Source: Archivesica marissinica (taxonomy: Eukaryota; Mollusca; Bivalvia; Venerida; Vesicomyidae). Taken from it: a stretch of 64,000 nt of DNA. The notes under the pieces were generated by a model that worked only from the letters and a program-made list of their open reading frames with translations, was not told the origin of the DNA and searched no databases. Location of the stretch: contig CM026400.1 of assembly GCA_014843695.1 (NCBI GenBank), forward strand, positions 36,936,234 through 37,000,233, read 5' to 3'. The position numbers and the translations under genes were made by a program. Shown here one piece after another: positions 1 to 13,865 of the stretch (positions are counted from its first letter, which is position 1; every line of letters starts with the position of its first letter).

Positions 1-3000
1 TCGAGGAAATTTCAATTATCATTTCAGGTCACCTTTTTATGTAATTCTTCATTGTTCAAATCCATGCAAGAATCCAGTTTAGTTTAATTTAGTAAAAGAA
101 GCATAGATAGGAACATTATGACAGCAAACCGCCTATCAATGGGAATAGTCTTGTCGCGAAAAATGCCTGGGTGCTGTCGGTCTATCTCCAAGTAAGCATG
201 AACAACCGAACCGGATTACTGCCATACAAGTTTTTTCATTCGACAAGGATCTACGGTTATTATTTGTTTGGCTATTCCCTGTGTGACTGTCTTTTTAATG
301 TAAATACTTGAGTAAATTTCAAACATTATTACAATTTTACTGGCTCTACTAAGGAGACCGTTGGAATTGCTACGGAAGTGTTTTTTAACGTACTGATCAT
401 AAATGTTGTCACACAGGGGTATAGTTGTTATTTTATAACAATTAATGATCCCAGTACACGGGGAAATATAAAACATGGGAGCGGGAATATGAGGGAGGGA
501 ACACAAAATCACATCCTCAGTAACCTACTATGTTTCAAGTGAAAATGAACTTTCACTTATTGCAGCTTACTGCAAAGAAATATGGGTTTAGTTATATATT
601 TATGTTTTTAGGGGTAACCCATATTAGTTTGATCTTTCTTAAAATGTTAAAAAAGATGTACAAGCGACATAGTGGGCCGAGGACACAAATGTAATATATA
701 AACACAATTTGAATTATAATTTCCCATGTATATGGGAGATTTGTTATTACCGGCTATATATCTGTATGACTGGTTATAATTATATGTACTCGGGGGATCA
801 GTTATGAACTATCATAGTACAGATACATATTAAGACAGTCCAATTGCTCTTAATCTTCTTAGTACACATATTTTAAACTTCGTAGTCTTAACTAAAAGTA
901 TTTTAGTCCATAGCTCTGTAATTTTAATGCATAATGTTGGATGCTGGATCCATGGATATGGGTGCAAGACTTTATTGTCTTGTGACATGTAGATCACAGT
1001 ATTACAGTATAACGCGATATTGCACATGTAACAAGGTATTCTCGTCGTATTAGAAATGGTAAACATATTTTTATATATATGCAATCTTAGACATCTTAGA
1101 AGTATATGTGCACCGGGTATTGTATTCACCCGGTCTACCCCTGACTGTCTCTGACACAAATTCCTGTGTGAGTGACAGTTGGCGATATGAAAACCAAACA
1201 CATACTGAGATTACAGCAGCCCTCATAGCCCACTAAACATCTAGTTATAATAATTGCGATAGGCAAAACCATCACTTAGATGATGGGCATTTTAATTATC
1301 TTAGAAAACTCGCCCAAATGCATTTATGCGGTGGTGACTTTAAATAAACTTGTCAGACATATTAATTAAATTTATTAAAGAAATATACATCAATTTCTGC
1401 TGAATAAGCATCCAACAAGCATTTTAACTTGATGTGTGTGTGCGTTTTACGTTTATTTATTGTGGATAGTGCAATGATACCGACAGAGACCCATTCCAGA
1501 ATCTCCTCTGGTTCTTTTACATGCACGGTGTAAAGCACCGACACGAGACCTCGGTTTAAAGTCCCATCTGAAGACTGTTATTTTATTATGTCAGACGGGG
1601 ATCGAACCTGCGATCCCTGGATTACCGTCCAATAGTTAACCCTGGACTACAGTCACCTGTCACCCTAAATCATAGGGTTCATTAATCCATGGCATCGAAA
1701 AGTGACCCTTCTCTCATACATGTAAGTCTACACATAAGGGGTCATTATTCTATGGCATCGAAAAGTGACCTGCCCTCACTTGTTCAGTGTATACATAGGG
1801 GGTGGGGGTCATTGTTATTATTTGTTGTATGCTTGTCTGTGTAAATATTATGCATATACATTATGTGAACCGCCTAGTTATACAGCACCCACCATATCAT
1901 CGTTAGAAATTGTCTGTGTACTTATATTTATATTTTCATATTCAATATATTTATGTTATTCTGTACATCATTGATTCAAAATAAATGTTGCTAGGCCTTA
2001 AACAGTGTTAATTAACATTTAATTATAATACATTTAACATTTTCCCACTATATATTGCCATTCGCAAGGGGAGTAATTGTTCCGCAAGGGGGTCAATATT
2101 CCATGACCGACTAATAACCCGAGAGACATTATTTTGAGGGGGGTCAATATTCTATACGACACCAGGTTCAATACTCGGTCAGGCCACATATGTAGTGTCA
2201 TCGAGGTAGGCGTCTCACACACATTGCTTAGTACTGTTAACCGCTTAGGTCGGCTAAGCCTGCCTAGTCAGGTCGGCTAAGCGTGTCCAGGAAAACAAGC
2301 GTAGTTCCTCGCAAGGGGTTTGACATTATTGGCAGTGTATTTAGCTTAATAAATAGTTAAACACAAGCTGCCTCGTTCTTATATTGTTGTTATATACTTT
2401 TTTCCGGTGTCTTTCGGTATTTCTATATGTTGGAGAACAGTCTATTTCTACAAAAAATGTAAGTGGCATAGTTTCCGTCCTCGTTCGATATTTCGGATAA
2501 ATGTGAAAATATATATGATTTTTAACGTTTCTATTCATTAGATTATTGCTCGATCGAGCTATTATAGCTTGATCGAGCTATTATAGCTTGTTCTGGACTG
2601 TTCTCCAACCTGTTCTAGGGACAGTGTCATTTGATCATCTTTGTAAACAAAATTAAAATAGTGTGCATTATTCAGTTATTTGTACAAAACAAAACTGAAA
2701 ATGACATAATGTGTGTTAATTGTCACATTAATTTGGGATAAAACTTTACCTGTACAAAGCTCATGTAGATTTGAGTTAAATTGGGTTGAAAAATGAGCCA
2801 GTGTGTGGTCTCGGAGTTTCGAAACAATCAAACATTTACAGTCAAATTACAACTGATAACACCGTGCCAACCGTTACAAACAAGTCACTAACATCATTAC
2901 TGAATAATGGAATGTGTTAACTGCTTCAATTAATAAAAAAATTAATACCAAACAGTAGATTTCTAATATAATTATTTACCTCATTTAGCTAGATGTCAAT

Positions 3001-3202
3001 AAAGTTGGCTGTTCCATTAATTGACCGCGTGTATTCGTATCCGGTAAGCAAGGATAAAGCATACACCGGAGTAATCTATATAGAAATTGGAAAATCCCCT
3101 CCACAGACACACTTTTTAACTATCTATAGGTTCATACATGTCACATAATACTGATAATTAGCACAACTATTGAAAATAAAGCGAATGTCTCTCATTCCTC
3201 AC
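1..3202 (+). repeat. Long repeat module, copy A (truncated by window start)
   Basis: The sequence is nearly identical to 30601-33742 in the same direction and to the reverse complement of 13952-17230. Compared with copy C it keeps about 130 bp (roughly 68-200) that C has lost; copy B also has them, so the loss is specific to C. It contains a degraded SINE-B at 1433-1660 that the other copies share, so that SINE predates the duplications. No protein family is recognisable; two open frames of about 98 and 123 codons (216-512 and 830-1201, minus) are kept in copy C. The right end runs into a scaffold gap. Confidence 0.9.
1433..1660 (-). repeat. tRNA-derived SINE, family B (internally deleted)
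   Basis: Reading on the minus strand there is a tRNA-like head with a B-box-like ggttcgatcccc, then the family's conserved body (cagtctt.agatgggac, ggtgctttacaccgtgca, aaagaaccagaggagattc). The segment holding the shared 3' hairpin is deleted here. It occupies the same place as the SINE-B copies in modules B and C. Confidence 0.8.
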
Positions 3203-4202
3203 NNNNNNNNNNNNNNNNNNNNNNNNNNNNNNNNNNNNNNNNNNNNNNNNNNNNNNNNNNNNNNNNNNNNNNNNNNNNNNNNNNNNNNNNNNNNNNNNNN
3301 NNNNNNNNNNNNNNNNNNNNNNNNNNNNNNNNNNNNNNNNNNNNNNNNNNNNNNNNNNNNNNNNNNNNNNNNNNNNNNNNNNNNNNNNNNNNNNNNNNNN
3401 NNNNNNNNNNNNNNNNNNNNNNNNNNNNNNNNNNNNNNNNNNNNNNNNNNNNNNNNNNNNNNNNNNNNNNNNNNNNNNNNNNNNNNNNNNNNNNNNNNNN
3501 NNNNNNNNNNNNNNNNNNNNNNNNNNNNNNNNNNNNNNNNNNNNNNNNNNNNNNNNNNNNNNNNNNNNNNNNNNNNNNNNNNNNNNNNNNNNNNNNNNNN
3601 NNNNNNNNNNNNNNNNNNNNNNNNNNNNNNNNNNNNNNNNNNNNNNNNNNNNNNNNNNNNNNNNNNNNNNNNNNNNNNNNNNNNNNNNNNNNNNNNNNNN
3701 NNNNNNNNNNNNNNNNNNNNNNNNNNNNNNNNNNNNNNNNNNNNNNNNNNNNNNNNNNNNNNNNNNNNNNNNNNNNNNNNNNNNNNNNNNNNNNNNNNNN
3801 NNNNNNNNNNNNNNNNNNNNNNNNNNNNNNNNNNNNNNNNNNNNNNNNNNNNNNNNNNNNNNNNNNNNNNNNNNNNNNNNNNNNNNNNNNNNNNNNNNNN
3901 NNNNNNNNNNNNNNNNNNNNNNNNNNNNNNNNNNNNNNNNNNNNNNNNNNNNNNNNNNNNNNNNNNNNNNNNNNNNNNNNNNNNNNNNNNNNNNNNNNNN
4001 NNNNNNNNNNNNNNNNNNNNNNNNNNNNNNNNNNNNNNNNNNNNNNNNNNNNNNNNNNNNNNNNNNNNNNNNNNNNNNNNNNNNNNNNNNNNNNNNNNNN
4101 NNNNNNNNNNNNNNNNNNNNNNNNNNNNNNNNNNNNNNNNNNNNNNNNNNNNNNNNNNNNNNNNNNNNNNNNNNNNNNNNNNNNNNNNNNNNNNNNNNNN
4201 NN
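3203..4202. other. Assembly gap (1000 N)
   Basis: Exactly 1000 N, which indicates a scaffold gap of arbitrary size. It lies at the junction of repeat module A and the 25-bp satellite, so the true satellite length is unknown. Confidence 0.99.
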
Positions 4203-7200
4203 ACAGTTGTGAGAGGAACATCGTGGTATTGTTGTGAGAGGCACCTCGTGGTACAGTTGTGAGAAGAGCAGCGTGGTACAGTTGTGAGAGAGGCACCTCG
4301 TGATACAGTTGTGAGAGGAACATCGTGGTACAGTTGTGAGAGAGGAACATCGTGGTTCAGTTGTGAGAGGAGCATTGTGGTACAGTTGAGAGAGGAACAT
4401 CGTGGTACAGTTGAGAGAGGAACATCGTGGTACAGTTGTGAGAGGAACATCGTGGTACAGTTGTGAGAAGAACCTCGTGGTACAGTTGTGAGAGGAGCAT
4501 CGTGGTACAGTTGTGGAGAGGACTCGTGTACGTTGGAGAGGAACATCGTGGTACAGTTGTGAGAGGAACATCGTGATACAGTTGTGAGAGGAACATCGTG
4601 GTACAGTTGAGAGAGGAACATCGTGGTACAGTTGTGAGAGGAACATCGTGGTACAGTTGTGAGAGGAACATCGTGGTACAGTTGTGAGAGAGGAGCATCG
4701 TGGTACAGTTGTGAGAGAGGAACATCGTGATACAGTTGTGAGAGGAACATCGTGGTACAGTTGTGAGAGGAACATCGTGGTACAGTTGTGAGAGAGGAAC
4801 ATCGGGGTACAGTTGTGTGAGAGGAACATCGTTGTACAGTTGTGAGGGGAACATCGTGGTACAGTTGTGAGGGGAACATCGTGGTACAGTTGTGAGAGGA
4901 ACATCGTGGTACAGTTGTATGAGCGGAACATCGTGGTACAGTTGTGAGGGGAACATCGTGGTACAGTTGTGAGGGGAACATCGTGGTACAGTTGTGAGAG
5001 GAACATCGTGGTACAGTTGTATGAGCGTAACATCGTGGTACAGTTGTGAGAGAGGAGCATCGTGGTACAGTTGTGAGGGGAACATCGTGGTACAGTTGTG
5101 AGAGGAACATCGTGGTACAATTGTGACAGGAACATCGTGGTACAGTTGTGAGAGGAACACCGTGGTACAGTTGTGCGAGAGGAACATCGTGGTACAGTTG
5201 TGAGGGGAACATCGTGGTACAGTTGTGAGGGGAACACCGTGGTACAGTTGTGAGAGGAACATCGTGGTACAGTTGTGAGGGGAACATCGTGGTACAGTTG
5301 TGAGGGGAACATCGTAGTACAGTTGTGAGAGGAACATCGTGGTACAGTTGTGAGAGAGGAACATCGTGGTACAGTTGTGAGGGGAACATCGTGGTACAGT
5401 TGTGAGGGGAACATCGTAGTACAGTTGTGAGAGGAACATCGTGGTACAATTGTGACAGGAACATCGTGGTACAGTTGTGCGAGAGGAACATCGTGGTACA
5501 GTTGTGAGAGGAACATCGTGGTACAGTTGTGAGAGGAACATCGTGGTACAGTTGTGAGAGGGGAACATCGTGGTACAGTTGTGCGAGAGGAACATCGTGG
5601 TACAGTTGTGAGAGAGGAACATCGTGGTACAGTTGTGAGAGGCACCTCGTGGTACAGTTGTGAGGGGAACATCGTGGTACAGTTGTGAGAGGCACTCGTG
5701 GTACAGTTGTGAGGGGAACATCGTGGTACAGTTGTGAGAGGCACCTCGTGGTACAGTTGTGAGGGGAACATCGTGGTACAGTTGTGAGAGGCACCTCGTG
5801 GTACAGTTGTGAGGGGAACATCGTGGTACAGTTGTGAGAGGCACCTCGTGGTACAGTTGTGAGAGGAGCATCGTGGTACAGTTGTGAGAGGAGCATCGTG
5901 GTACAGTTGTGAGAGGCACCTCGTGGTACAGTTGTGAGAGGAGCATCGTGGTACAGTTGTGAGAGGAGCATCGTGATACAGTTGTGAGAGGCACCTCGTG
6001 GTACAGTTGTGAGGGGAACATCGTGGTACAGTTGTGAGAGGAACATCGTGGTACAGTTGTGAGAGGCACCTCGTGGTACAGTTGTGAAGGGAACATCGTG
6101 GTACAGTTGTGAGAGGAACATCGTGGTACAGTTGTGAGAGGAACATCGTGGTACAGTTGTGAGAGGAGCATCGTGGTACAGTTGTGAGAGGAACATCGTG
6201 GTACAGTTGTGAGAGGAACATCGTGGTATAGTTGTGAGAGGCACCTCGTGGTACAGTTGTGAGAAGAGCAGCGTGGTACAGTTGTGAGAGAGGCACCTCG
6301 TGATACAGTTGAGAGAGGACCATCGTGGTACAGTTGTGAGAGAGGAACATCGTGATTCAGTTGTGAGAGGAGCATTGTGGTACAGTTGAGAGAGGAACAT
6401 CGTCGTACAGTTGAGAGAGGAACATCGTGATACAGTTGTGAGAGGAACATCGTGGTACAGTTGTGAGAAGCACCTCGTGGTACAGTTGTGAGAGGAGCAT
6501 CGTGGTACAGTTGTGAGAGAGGCACCTCGTGATACAGTTGAGAGAGGAACATCGTGGTACAGTTGTGAGAGGAACATCGTGATACAGTTGTGAGAGGAAC
6601 ATCGTGGTACAGTTGAGAGAGGAACATCGTGGTACAGTTGTGAGAGGAACATCGTGGTACAGTTGTGAGAGGAACATCGTGGTAGAGTTGTGAGAGAGGA
6701 ACATCGTGGTACAGTTGTGAGAGGAACATCGTGGTACAGTTGTGAGAGGCACCTCGTGGTACAGTTGTGAGAGGAGCAGCGTGGTACAGTTGTGAGAGAG
6801 GCACCTCGTGATACAGTTGAGAGAGGAACATCGTGGTACAGTTGTGAGAGAGGAACATCGTGATACAGTTGTGAGAGGAACATCGTGGTACAGTTGAGAG
6901 AGGAACATCGTGGTACAGTTGTGAGAGGAACATCGTGGTACAGTTGTGAGAGGAACATCGTGGTACAGTTGTGAGAGGAACATCGTGGTACAGTTGAGAG
7001 AGGAACATCGTGGTACAGTTGTGAGAGGAACATCGTGGTACAGTTGAGAGAGGAACATCGTGGTACAGTTGAGAGAGGAACATCGTGATACAGTTGTGAG
7101 AGGAACATCGTGGTACAGTTGTGAGAGGCACATCGTGGTACAGTTGTGAGAGGATCATCGTGGTACAATTGTGAGAGTGGAACATCGTGGTATAGTTGTG

Positions 7201-10200
7201 AGAGAGGAACATCGTGGTAGAGTTGTGAGAGGAACATCGTGGTACAGTTGTGAGAGAGGAACATCGTGGTACAGTTGTGTGAGAGGAACATCGTGGTACA
7301 GTTGTGAGGGGAACATCGTGGTACAGTTGTGAGGGGAACATCGTGGTACAGTTGTGAGAGGAACATCGTGGTACAGTTGTGTGAGAGGAACATCGTGGTA
7401 CAGTTGTGAGAGAGGAGCATCGTGGTACAGTTGTGAGCGTAACATCGTGGTACAGTTGTGAGAGGAACATCGTGGTACAATTGTGACAGGAACATCGTGG
7501 TACAGTTGTGAGAGGAACACCGTGGTACAGTTGTGCGAGAGGAACATCGTGGTACAGTTGTGAGGGGAACATCGTGGTACCGTTGTGAGGGGAACACCGT
7601 GGTACAGTTGTGAGAGGAACATCGTGGTACAGTTGTGAGGGGAACATCGTGGTACAGTTATGAGGGGAACATCGTAGTACAGTTGTGAGAGGAACATCGT
7701 GGTACAGTTGTGAGAGAGGAACATCGTGGTACAGTTGTGAGGGGAACATCGTGGTACAGTTGTGAGGGGAACATCGTGGTACAGTTGTGAGAGAGGAACA
7801 TCGTGGTACAGTTGTGAGAGGAACATCGTGGTACAGTTGTGAGAGGAACATCGTGGTACAGTTGTGAGAGGAACATCGTGATACAGTTGTGAGAGGAACA
7901 TCGTGGTACAGTTGTGAGAGGAACATCGTGGTACAGTTGTGAGAGGAACATCGTGGTACAGTTGTGAGAGGAACATCGTGGTACAGTTGTGAGAGGAACA
8001 TCGTGGTACAGTTGTGAGAGAGGAACATCGTGGTACAGTTGTGAGAGGGAACATCGTGGTACAGTTGTGAGGGGAACATCGTGGTACAGTTGTGAGAGGA
8101 ACATCGTGGTACAGTTGTGAGAGGAACATCGTGGTACAGTTGTGAGAGGAACATCGTGGTACAGTTGTGAGAGGAACATCGTGGTACAGTTGTGAGAGGA
8201 ACATCGTGGTACAGTTGTGAGAGGCACCTCGTGGTACAGTTGTGAGAGGAACATCGTGGTACAGTTGTGAGAGAGGAACATCGTGGTACAGTTGTGAGGG
8301 GAACATCGTGGTACAGTTGTGAGAGGAACATCGTGGTACAGTTGTGAGGGGAACATCGTGGTACAGTTGTGAGAGGAACATCGTGGTACAGTTTTGAGAG
8401 GAACATCGTGGTACAGTTGTGAGAGGAACATCGTGGTACAGTTGTGAGGGGACTGTGGTACAGTTGTGAGAGGAACATCGTGGTACAGTTGTGAGAGGAA
8501 CATCGTGGTACAGTTGTGGAGAGGAACATCGTGGTACAGTTGTGAGAGAGGAGCATCGTGGTACAGTTGTGAGGGGAACATCGTGGTACAGTTGTGAGAG
8601 GAACATCGTGGTACAGTTGTGAGAGGAACATCGTGGTACAGTTGTGAGAGGAACATCGTGGTACAGTTGTGAGAGGAACATCGTGGTACAGTTGTGAGGG
8701 GAACATCGTGGTACAGTTGTGAGAGGAACATCGTGGTACAGTTGTGAGGGGAACATCGTGGTACAGTTGTGAGGGGAACATCGTGGTACAGTTGTGAGAG
8801 GAACATCGTGGTACAGTTGTGAGAGGGAACATCGTGGTACAGTTGTGAGGGGAACATCGTGGTACAGTTGTGAGAGGAACATCGTAGTACAGTTGTGAGA
8901 GGAACATCGTGGTACAATTGTGACAGGAACATCGTGGTACAGTTGTGAGAGGAACATCGTGGTACAGTTGTGAGAGGAACATCGTGGTACAGTTGTGAGA
9001 GGAACATCGTGGTACAGTTGTGAGAGGAACATCGTGGTACAGTTGTGAGGGGAACATCGTGGTACAGTTGTGAGAGGAACATCGTGGTACAGTTGTGAGA
9101 GGAGCATCGTGGTACAGTTGTGAGAGGAGCATCGTGGTACAGTTGTGAGAGGCACCTCGTGGTACAGTTGTGAGAGGAACATCGTGGTACAGTTGTGAGA
9201 GGAACATCTGGTACAGTTGTGAGAGGAGCATCGTGGTACAGTTGTGAGAGGAACATCGTGGTACAGTTGTGAGAGGAACATCGTGGTACAGTTGTGAGAG
9301 GGAACATCGTGGTACAGTTGTGAGAGGAACATCGTGGTACAGTTGTGAGAGGAACATCGTGGTACAGTTGTGAGAGGAACATCGTGGTACAGTTGTGAGA
9401 GGAACATCGTGGTACAGTTGTGAGAGGAACATCGTGGTACAGTTGTGAGAGGAACATCGTGGTACAGTTGTGAGAGGAACATCGTGGTACAGTTGTGAGA
9501 GGAACATCGTGGTACAGTTGTGAGAGGAACATCGTGGTACAGTTGTGAGAGGAGCATCGTGGTACAGTTGTGAGAGGCACCTCGTGTACAGTTGGAGAGG
9601 AACATCGTGGTACAGTTGTGAGAGAGGAACATCGTGGTACAGTTGTGAGAGGAGCATCGTGGTACAGTTGTGAGAGGAACATCGTGGTACAGTTGTGAGA
9701 AGCACCTCGTGGTACAGTTGTGAGAGGAACATCGTGGTACAGTTGTGAGAGGCACCTCGTGGTACAGTTGTGAGAGGAACATCGTGGTACAGTTGTGAGA
9801 GAGGAACATCGTGGTACAGTTGTGAGAGGAACATCGTGGTACAGTTGTGAGAGGAACATCGTGGTACAGTTGTGAGAGAGGAACATCGTGGTACAGTTGT
9901 GAGAGGAACATCGTGGTACAGTTGTGAGGGAGCATCGTGGTACAGTTGTGAGAGGAACATCATGGTACAGTTGTGAGAGGAGCATCGTGGTACAGTTGTG
10001 AGAGGAGCATCGTGGTACAGTTGTGAGAGGAACATCGTGATACAGTTGTGAGAGGAACATCGTGGTACAGTTGTGAGAGAGGAACATCGTGATACAGTTG
10101 TGAGAGGAGCATCGTGGTACAGTTGTGAGAGAGGAACATCGTGATACAGTTGTGAGAGGAACATCGTGGTACAGTTGAGAGAGGAACATCGTGGTACAGT

Positions 10201-12880
10201 TGTGAGAGGAACATCGTGGTACAGTTGAGAGAGGAACATCGTGGTACAGTTGAGAGAGGAACATCGTGATACAGTTGTGAGAGGAACATCGTGGTACAGT
10301 TGTGAGAAGCACCTCGTGGTACAGTTGTGAGAGGAGCATCGTGGTACAGTTGTGAGAGAGGCACCTCGTGATACAGTTGAGAGAGGAACATCGTGGTACA
10401 GTTGTGAGAGAGGAACATCGTGATACAGTTGTGAGAGGAACATCGTGGTACAGTTGAGAGAGGAACATCGTGGTACAGTTGTGAGAGGAACATCGTGATA
10501 CAGTTATGAGAGGAACATCGTGGTACAGTTGTGAGAGAGGAACATCGTGGTACAGTTTTGACAGGAACATCGTGGTACAGTTGTGAGAGAGGAACATCGT
10601 GGTACAGTTGTGAGAGAGGAACATCGTGGTACAGTTGTGTGAGAGGAACATCGTGGTGCAGTTGTGAGAGAGGAACATCGTGGTACAGTTGTGAGAGAGG
10701 AACATCGTGGTACAATTGATAGGGGAACATCGTGGTACAGTTGTGAGGGGAGCATCGTGGTACAGTTGTGAGGGGAGCATCGTGGTACAGGTGTGAGAGG
10801 GGAACATCGTGGTACAGTTGTGCGAGAGGAACATCGTGTTACAGTTGAGAGAGGAACATCGTGGTACAGTTGAGAGAGGAACATCGTGGTACAGTTGTGA
10901 GAGGCACCTCGTGGTACAGTTGTGAGGGGAACATCGTGGTACAGTTGTGAGAGGCACCTCGTGGTACAGTTGTGAGAGGAGCATCGTGGTACAGTTGTGA
11001 GAGGAGCATCGTGGTACAGTTGTGAGAGGCACCTCGTGGTACAGTTGTGAGAGGAGCATCGTGGTACAGTTGTGAGAGGAGCATCGTGATACAGTTGTGA
11101 GAGGCACCTCGTGGTACAGTTGTGAGGGGAACATCGTGGTACAGTTGTGAGAGGAACATCGTGGTACAGTTGTGAGAGGCACCTCGTGGTACAGGTGTGA
11201 AGGGAACATCGTGGTACAGTTGTGAGAGGAACATCGTGGTACAGTTGTGAGAGGAACATCGTGGTACAGTTGTGAGAGGAGCATCGTGGTACAGTTGTGA
11301 GAGGAACATCGTGGTACAGTTGTGAGAGGAACATCGTGGTACAGTTGTGAGAGGCACCTCGTGGTACAGTTGTGAGAGGAGCAGCGTGGTACAGTTGTGA
11401 GAGAGGCACCTCGTGATACAGTTGAGAGAGGAACATCGTGGTACAGTTGTGAGAGAGGAACATCGTGATACAGTTGTGAGAGGAGCATCGTGGTACAGTT
11501 GTGAGAGAGGAACATCGTGATACAGTTGTGAGAGGAACATCGTGGTACAGTTGAGAGAGGAACATCGTGGTACAGTTGTGAGAGGAACATCGTGGTACAG
11601 TTGAGTGAGGAACATCGTGGTACAGTTGAGAGAGGAACATCGTGATACAGTTGTGAGAGGAACATCGTGGTACAGTTGTGAGAAGCACCTCGTGGTACAG
11701 TTGTGAGAGGAGCATCGTGGTACAGTTGTGAGAGAGGCACCTCGTGATACAGTTGAGAGAGGAACATCGTGGTACAGTTGTGAGAGAGGAACATCGTGAT
11801 ACAGTTGTGAGAGGAACATCGTGGTACAGTTGAGAGAGGAACATCGTGGTACAGTTGTGAGAGGAACATCGTGGTACAGTTGTGAGAGGAACATCGTGGT
11901 ATAGTTGTGAGAGAGGAACATCGTGGTACAGTTGTGAGAGGAACATCGTGGTACAGTTGTGTGAGAGGAACATCGTGGTACAGTTGTGAGAGGAACATCA
12001 TGGTACAGTTGTGAGAGGAGCATCGTGGTACAGTTGTGAGAGGAACATCGTGGTACAGTTGTGAGAGGAACATCGTGGTACAGTTGTGAGAGGAACATCG
12101 TGGTACAGTTGTGAGAGAGGAACATCGTGGTACAGTTGTGAGAGAGGAACATCGTGGTACAGTTGTGAGAGAGACATCGTGGTACAGTTGTGAGAGGAAC
12201 ATCGTGGTACAGTTGTGAGAGGAACATCGTGGTACAGTTGTGAGAGGAACATCGTGGTACAGTTGTGAGAGGAACATCGTGGTACAGTTGTGAGAGGAAC
12301 ATCGTGGTACAGTTGTGAGAGGAACATCGTGATACAGTTGTGAGAGGAACATCGTGGTACAGTTGTGAGAGGAACATCGTGGTACAGTTGTGAGAGGAAC
12401 ATCGTGGTACAGTTGTGAGAGGAACATCGTGGTACAGTTGTGAGAGGAACATCGTGGTACAGTTGTGAGAGGAACATCGTGGTACAGTTGTGAGAGGAAC
12501 ATCGTGGTACAGTTGTGAGAGGAACATCGTGGTACAGTTGTGAGAGGAACATCGTGATACAGTTGTGAGAGGAACATCGTGCTACAGTTGTGAGAGAGGA
12601 ACATCGTTGTACAGTTGTGAGAGGAACATCGTGGTACAGTTGTGAGAGGAACATCGTGGTACAGTTGTGAGAGAGGAACATCGTGGTACAGTTGTGAGAG
12701 GAACATCGTGGTACAGTTGTGAGAGGAACATCGTGGTACAGTTGTGAGAGGAAAATCGTGGTACAGTTGTGAGAGGAACATCGTGGTACAGTTGTGAGAG
12801 GAACATCGTAGTACAGTTGTGAGAGGTACACCGTGGTACAGTTGTGTGAGAGGAGCATCGTGGTACAGTTGTGAGAGGCA
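4203..12880. repeat. 25-bp satellite array, about 8.7 kb visible
   Basis: Tandem units of mostly 25 bp share the core acatcgtggtacagttg. Variants include gcacctcgtgg, gagcatcgtgg, gaacaccgtgg, gtgaggggaac, a 27-bp gtgagagaggaac form and gagagaggaac. The array has higher-order structure: a mixed-variant block at about 5930-6460 recurs at about 11040-11570 (offset 5113 bp at the gtgaaggg landmark), and a block with ttgtgacagg at 5121 recurs at 7481 (offset 2360 bp). Because 25 is not divisible by 3 and the minus strand of the unit has no stop in any frame, open frames up to about 2,000 codons arise with a 25-residue period. I treat these as composition effects, not genes. It sits between inverted modules A and B. 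Confidence 0.97.
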
Positions 12881-12917
12881 CTGGGGGAAACATGGCTTTA
12901 GTTTTATTTGTAAACGT

Positions 12918-13521
12918 TTAAAGCAGCACTATATCGTAATAAAGGATGTTTTTGGTAAAATATAAATACTAATCTATGTGTGTTTACAAAAATCGAAATA
13001 GTCGTTCAGAAACGATAAAAATCTAATAAATATACACCATCGTATACGTGAATTATGTATCAATAAACGAAATGTAAACACACACAACGCGCATGCGTGA
13101 AACAACAGCGGATGTTGAAAACCACGTTGGAATGTCATCATATTTTGAACATGAAAGACTATCTATCTATCTTCCTCTAATGTCGAATACCTCGCGAGGA
13201 TGTATACATGTCCCTAAAAGACTTAGATAACAGAGGTATGAATCGACACCTCAAGGAATTCAATTGGACAAATGGGGACGATGTATTCCGAATGTAAACA
13301 AGTGCGGACGATGCGTTCCGATTGTAAACAAGTGCGTGACCGACCGACTCGGAAAGTCCTACTTTCGGTTTCGAGTTTGTTTTATCGCAAAAAAACACTG
13401 CTTACTAATTGAACATAATTATCCAAATTATAATGTACGAATGCGTAGCAGCATTGTTACACTACGTACAATTTGAATTGTTCAAATATCTTTTATTTCA
13501 TACGATATATGGCTGCTTTAA
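12918..13521. mobile_element. TTAA-flanked MITE, copy 1
   Basis: Inverted ends begin ttaaagcagcactatatcgta and end tacgatatatggctgctttaa. TTAA at both boundaries (12918-12921 and 13518-13521) suggests a TTAA target duplication, as used by piggyBac and Kolobok elements; the AG..CT termini fit Kolobok slightly better. It is about 85-90 percent alike by eye to 61080-61688. Inside is a (ctat)n tract followed by a short palindromic segment (cctcgcgagg). No transposase is present. Confidence 0.82.
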
Positions 13522-13865
13522 AACTATTTAAACAATATTATAAATCGTGTATAATGTGAATTGTTTAGTAATTCCAAGATTATAATTGCGACTAGATTCC
13601 AGCATATTGACCCCAATCTGATATAGACCGTGTGCATTACGTCAAACCATAGCAACTGTAGCCTCTCCATTATAATATTTACATCATTCGATGAACTTTT
13701 GTGCCCTGATTGTATACATTTTTCCATGAGGGTTCCCAACTAATGATATGCAGCTGACATGCCCACTCGAAGCTTAGGGCATGCGCATTCGCAGTGTTAG
13801 GCGCGAGAAAAGGCGTGTCTTACACAGTTTACGCTGTTTCCAAGGATGATATATTTACCAGTTCC
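13522..13865. other. Non-coding spacer
   Basis: About 340 bp between the MITE and module B. I see no gene, SINE or obvious repeat in it. Confidence 0.6.

Noticed and set aside
4203..12880. CRISPR-like regular array
   Set aside because: Units are adjacent with no unique spacers, and the setting is eukaryotic.
3167..12893. Very long minus-strand open frames (up to about 2,000 codons) in the satellite
   Set aside because: They follow from a stop-free 25-bp unit whose length is 1 mod 3; several frames are open at the same time and some run through N. No promoter, domain or codon bias supports them.
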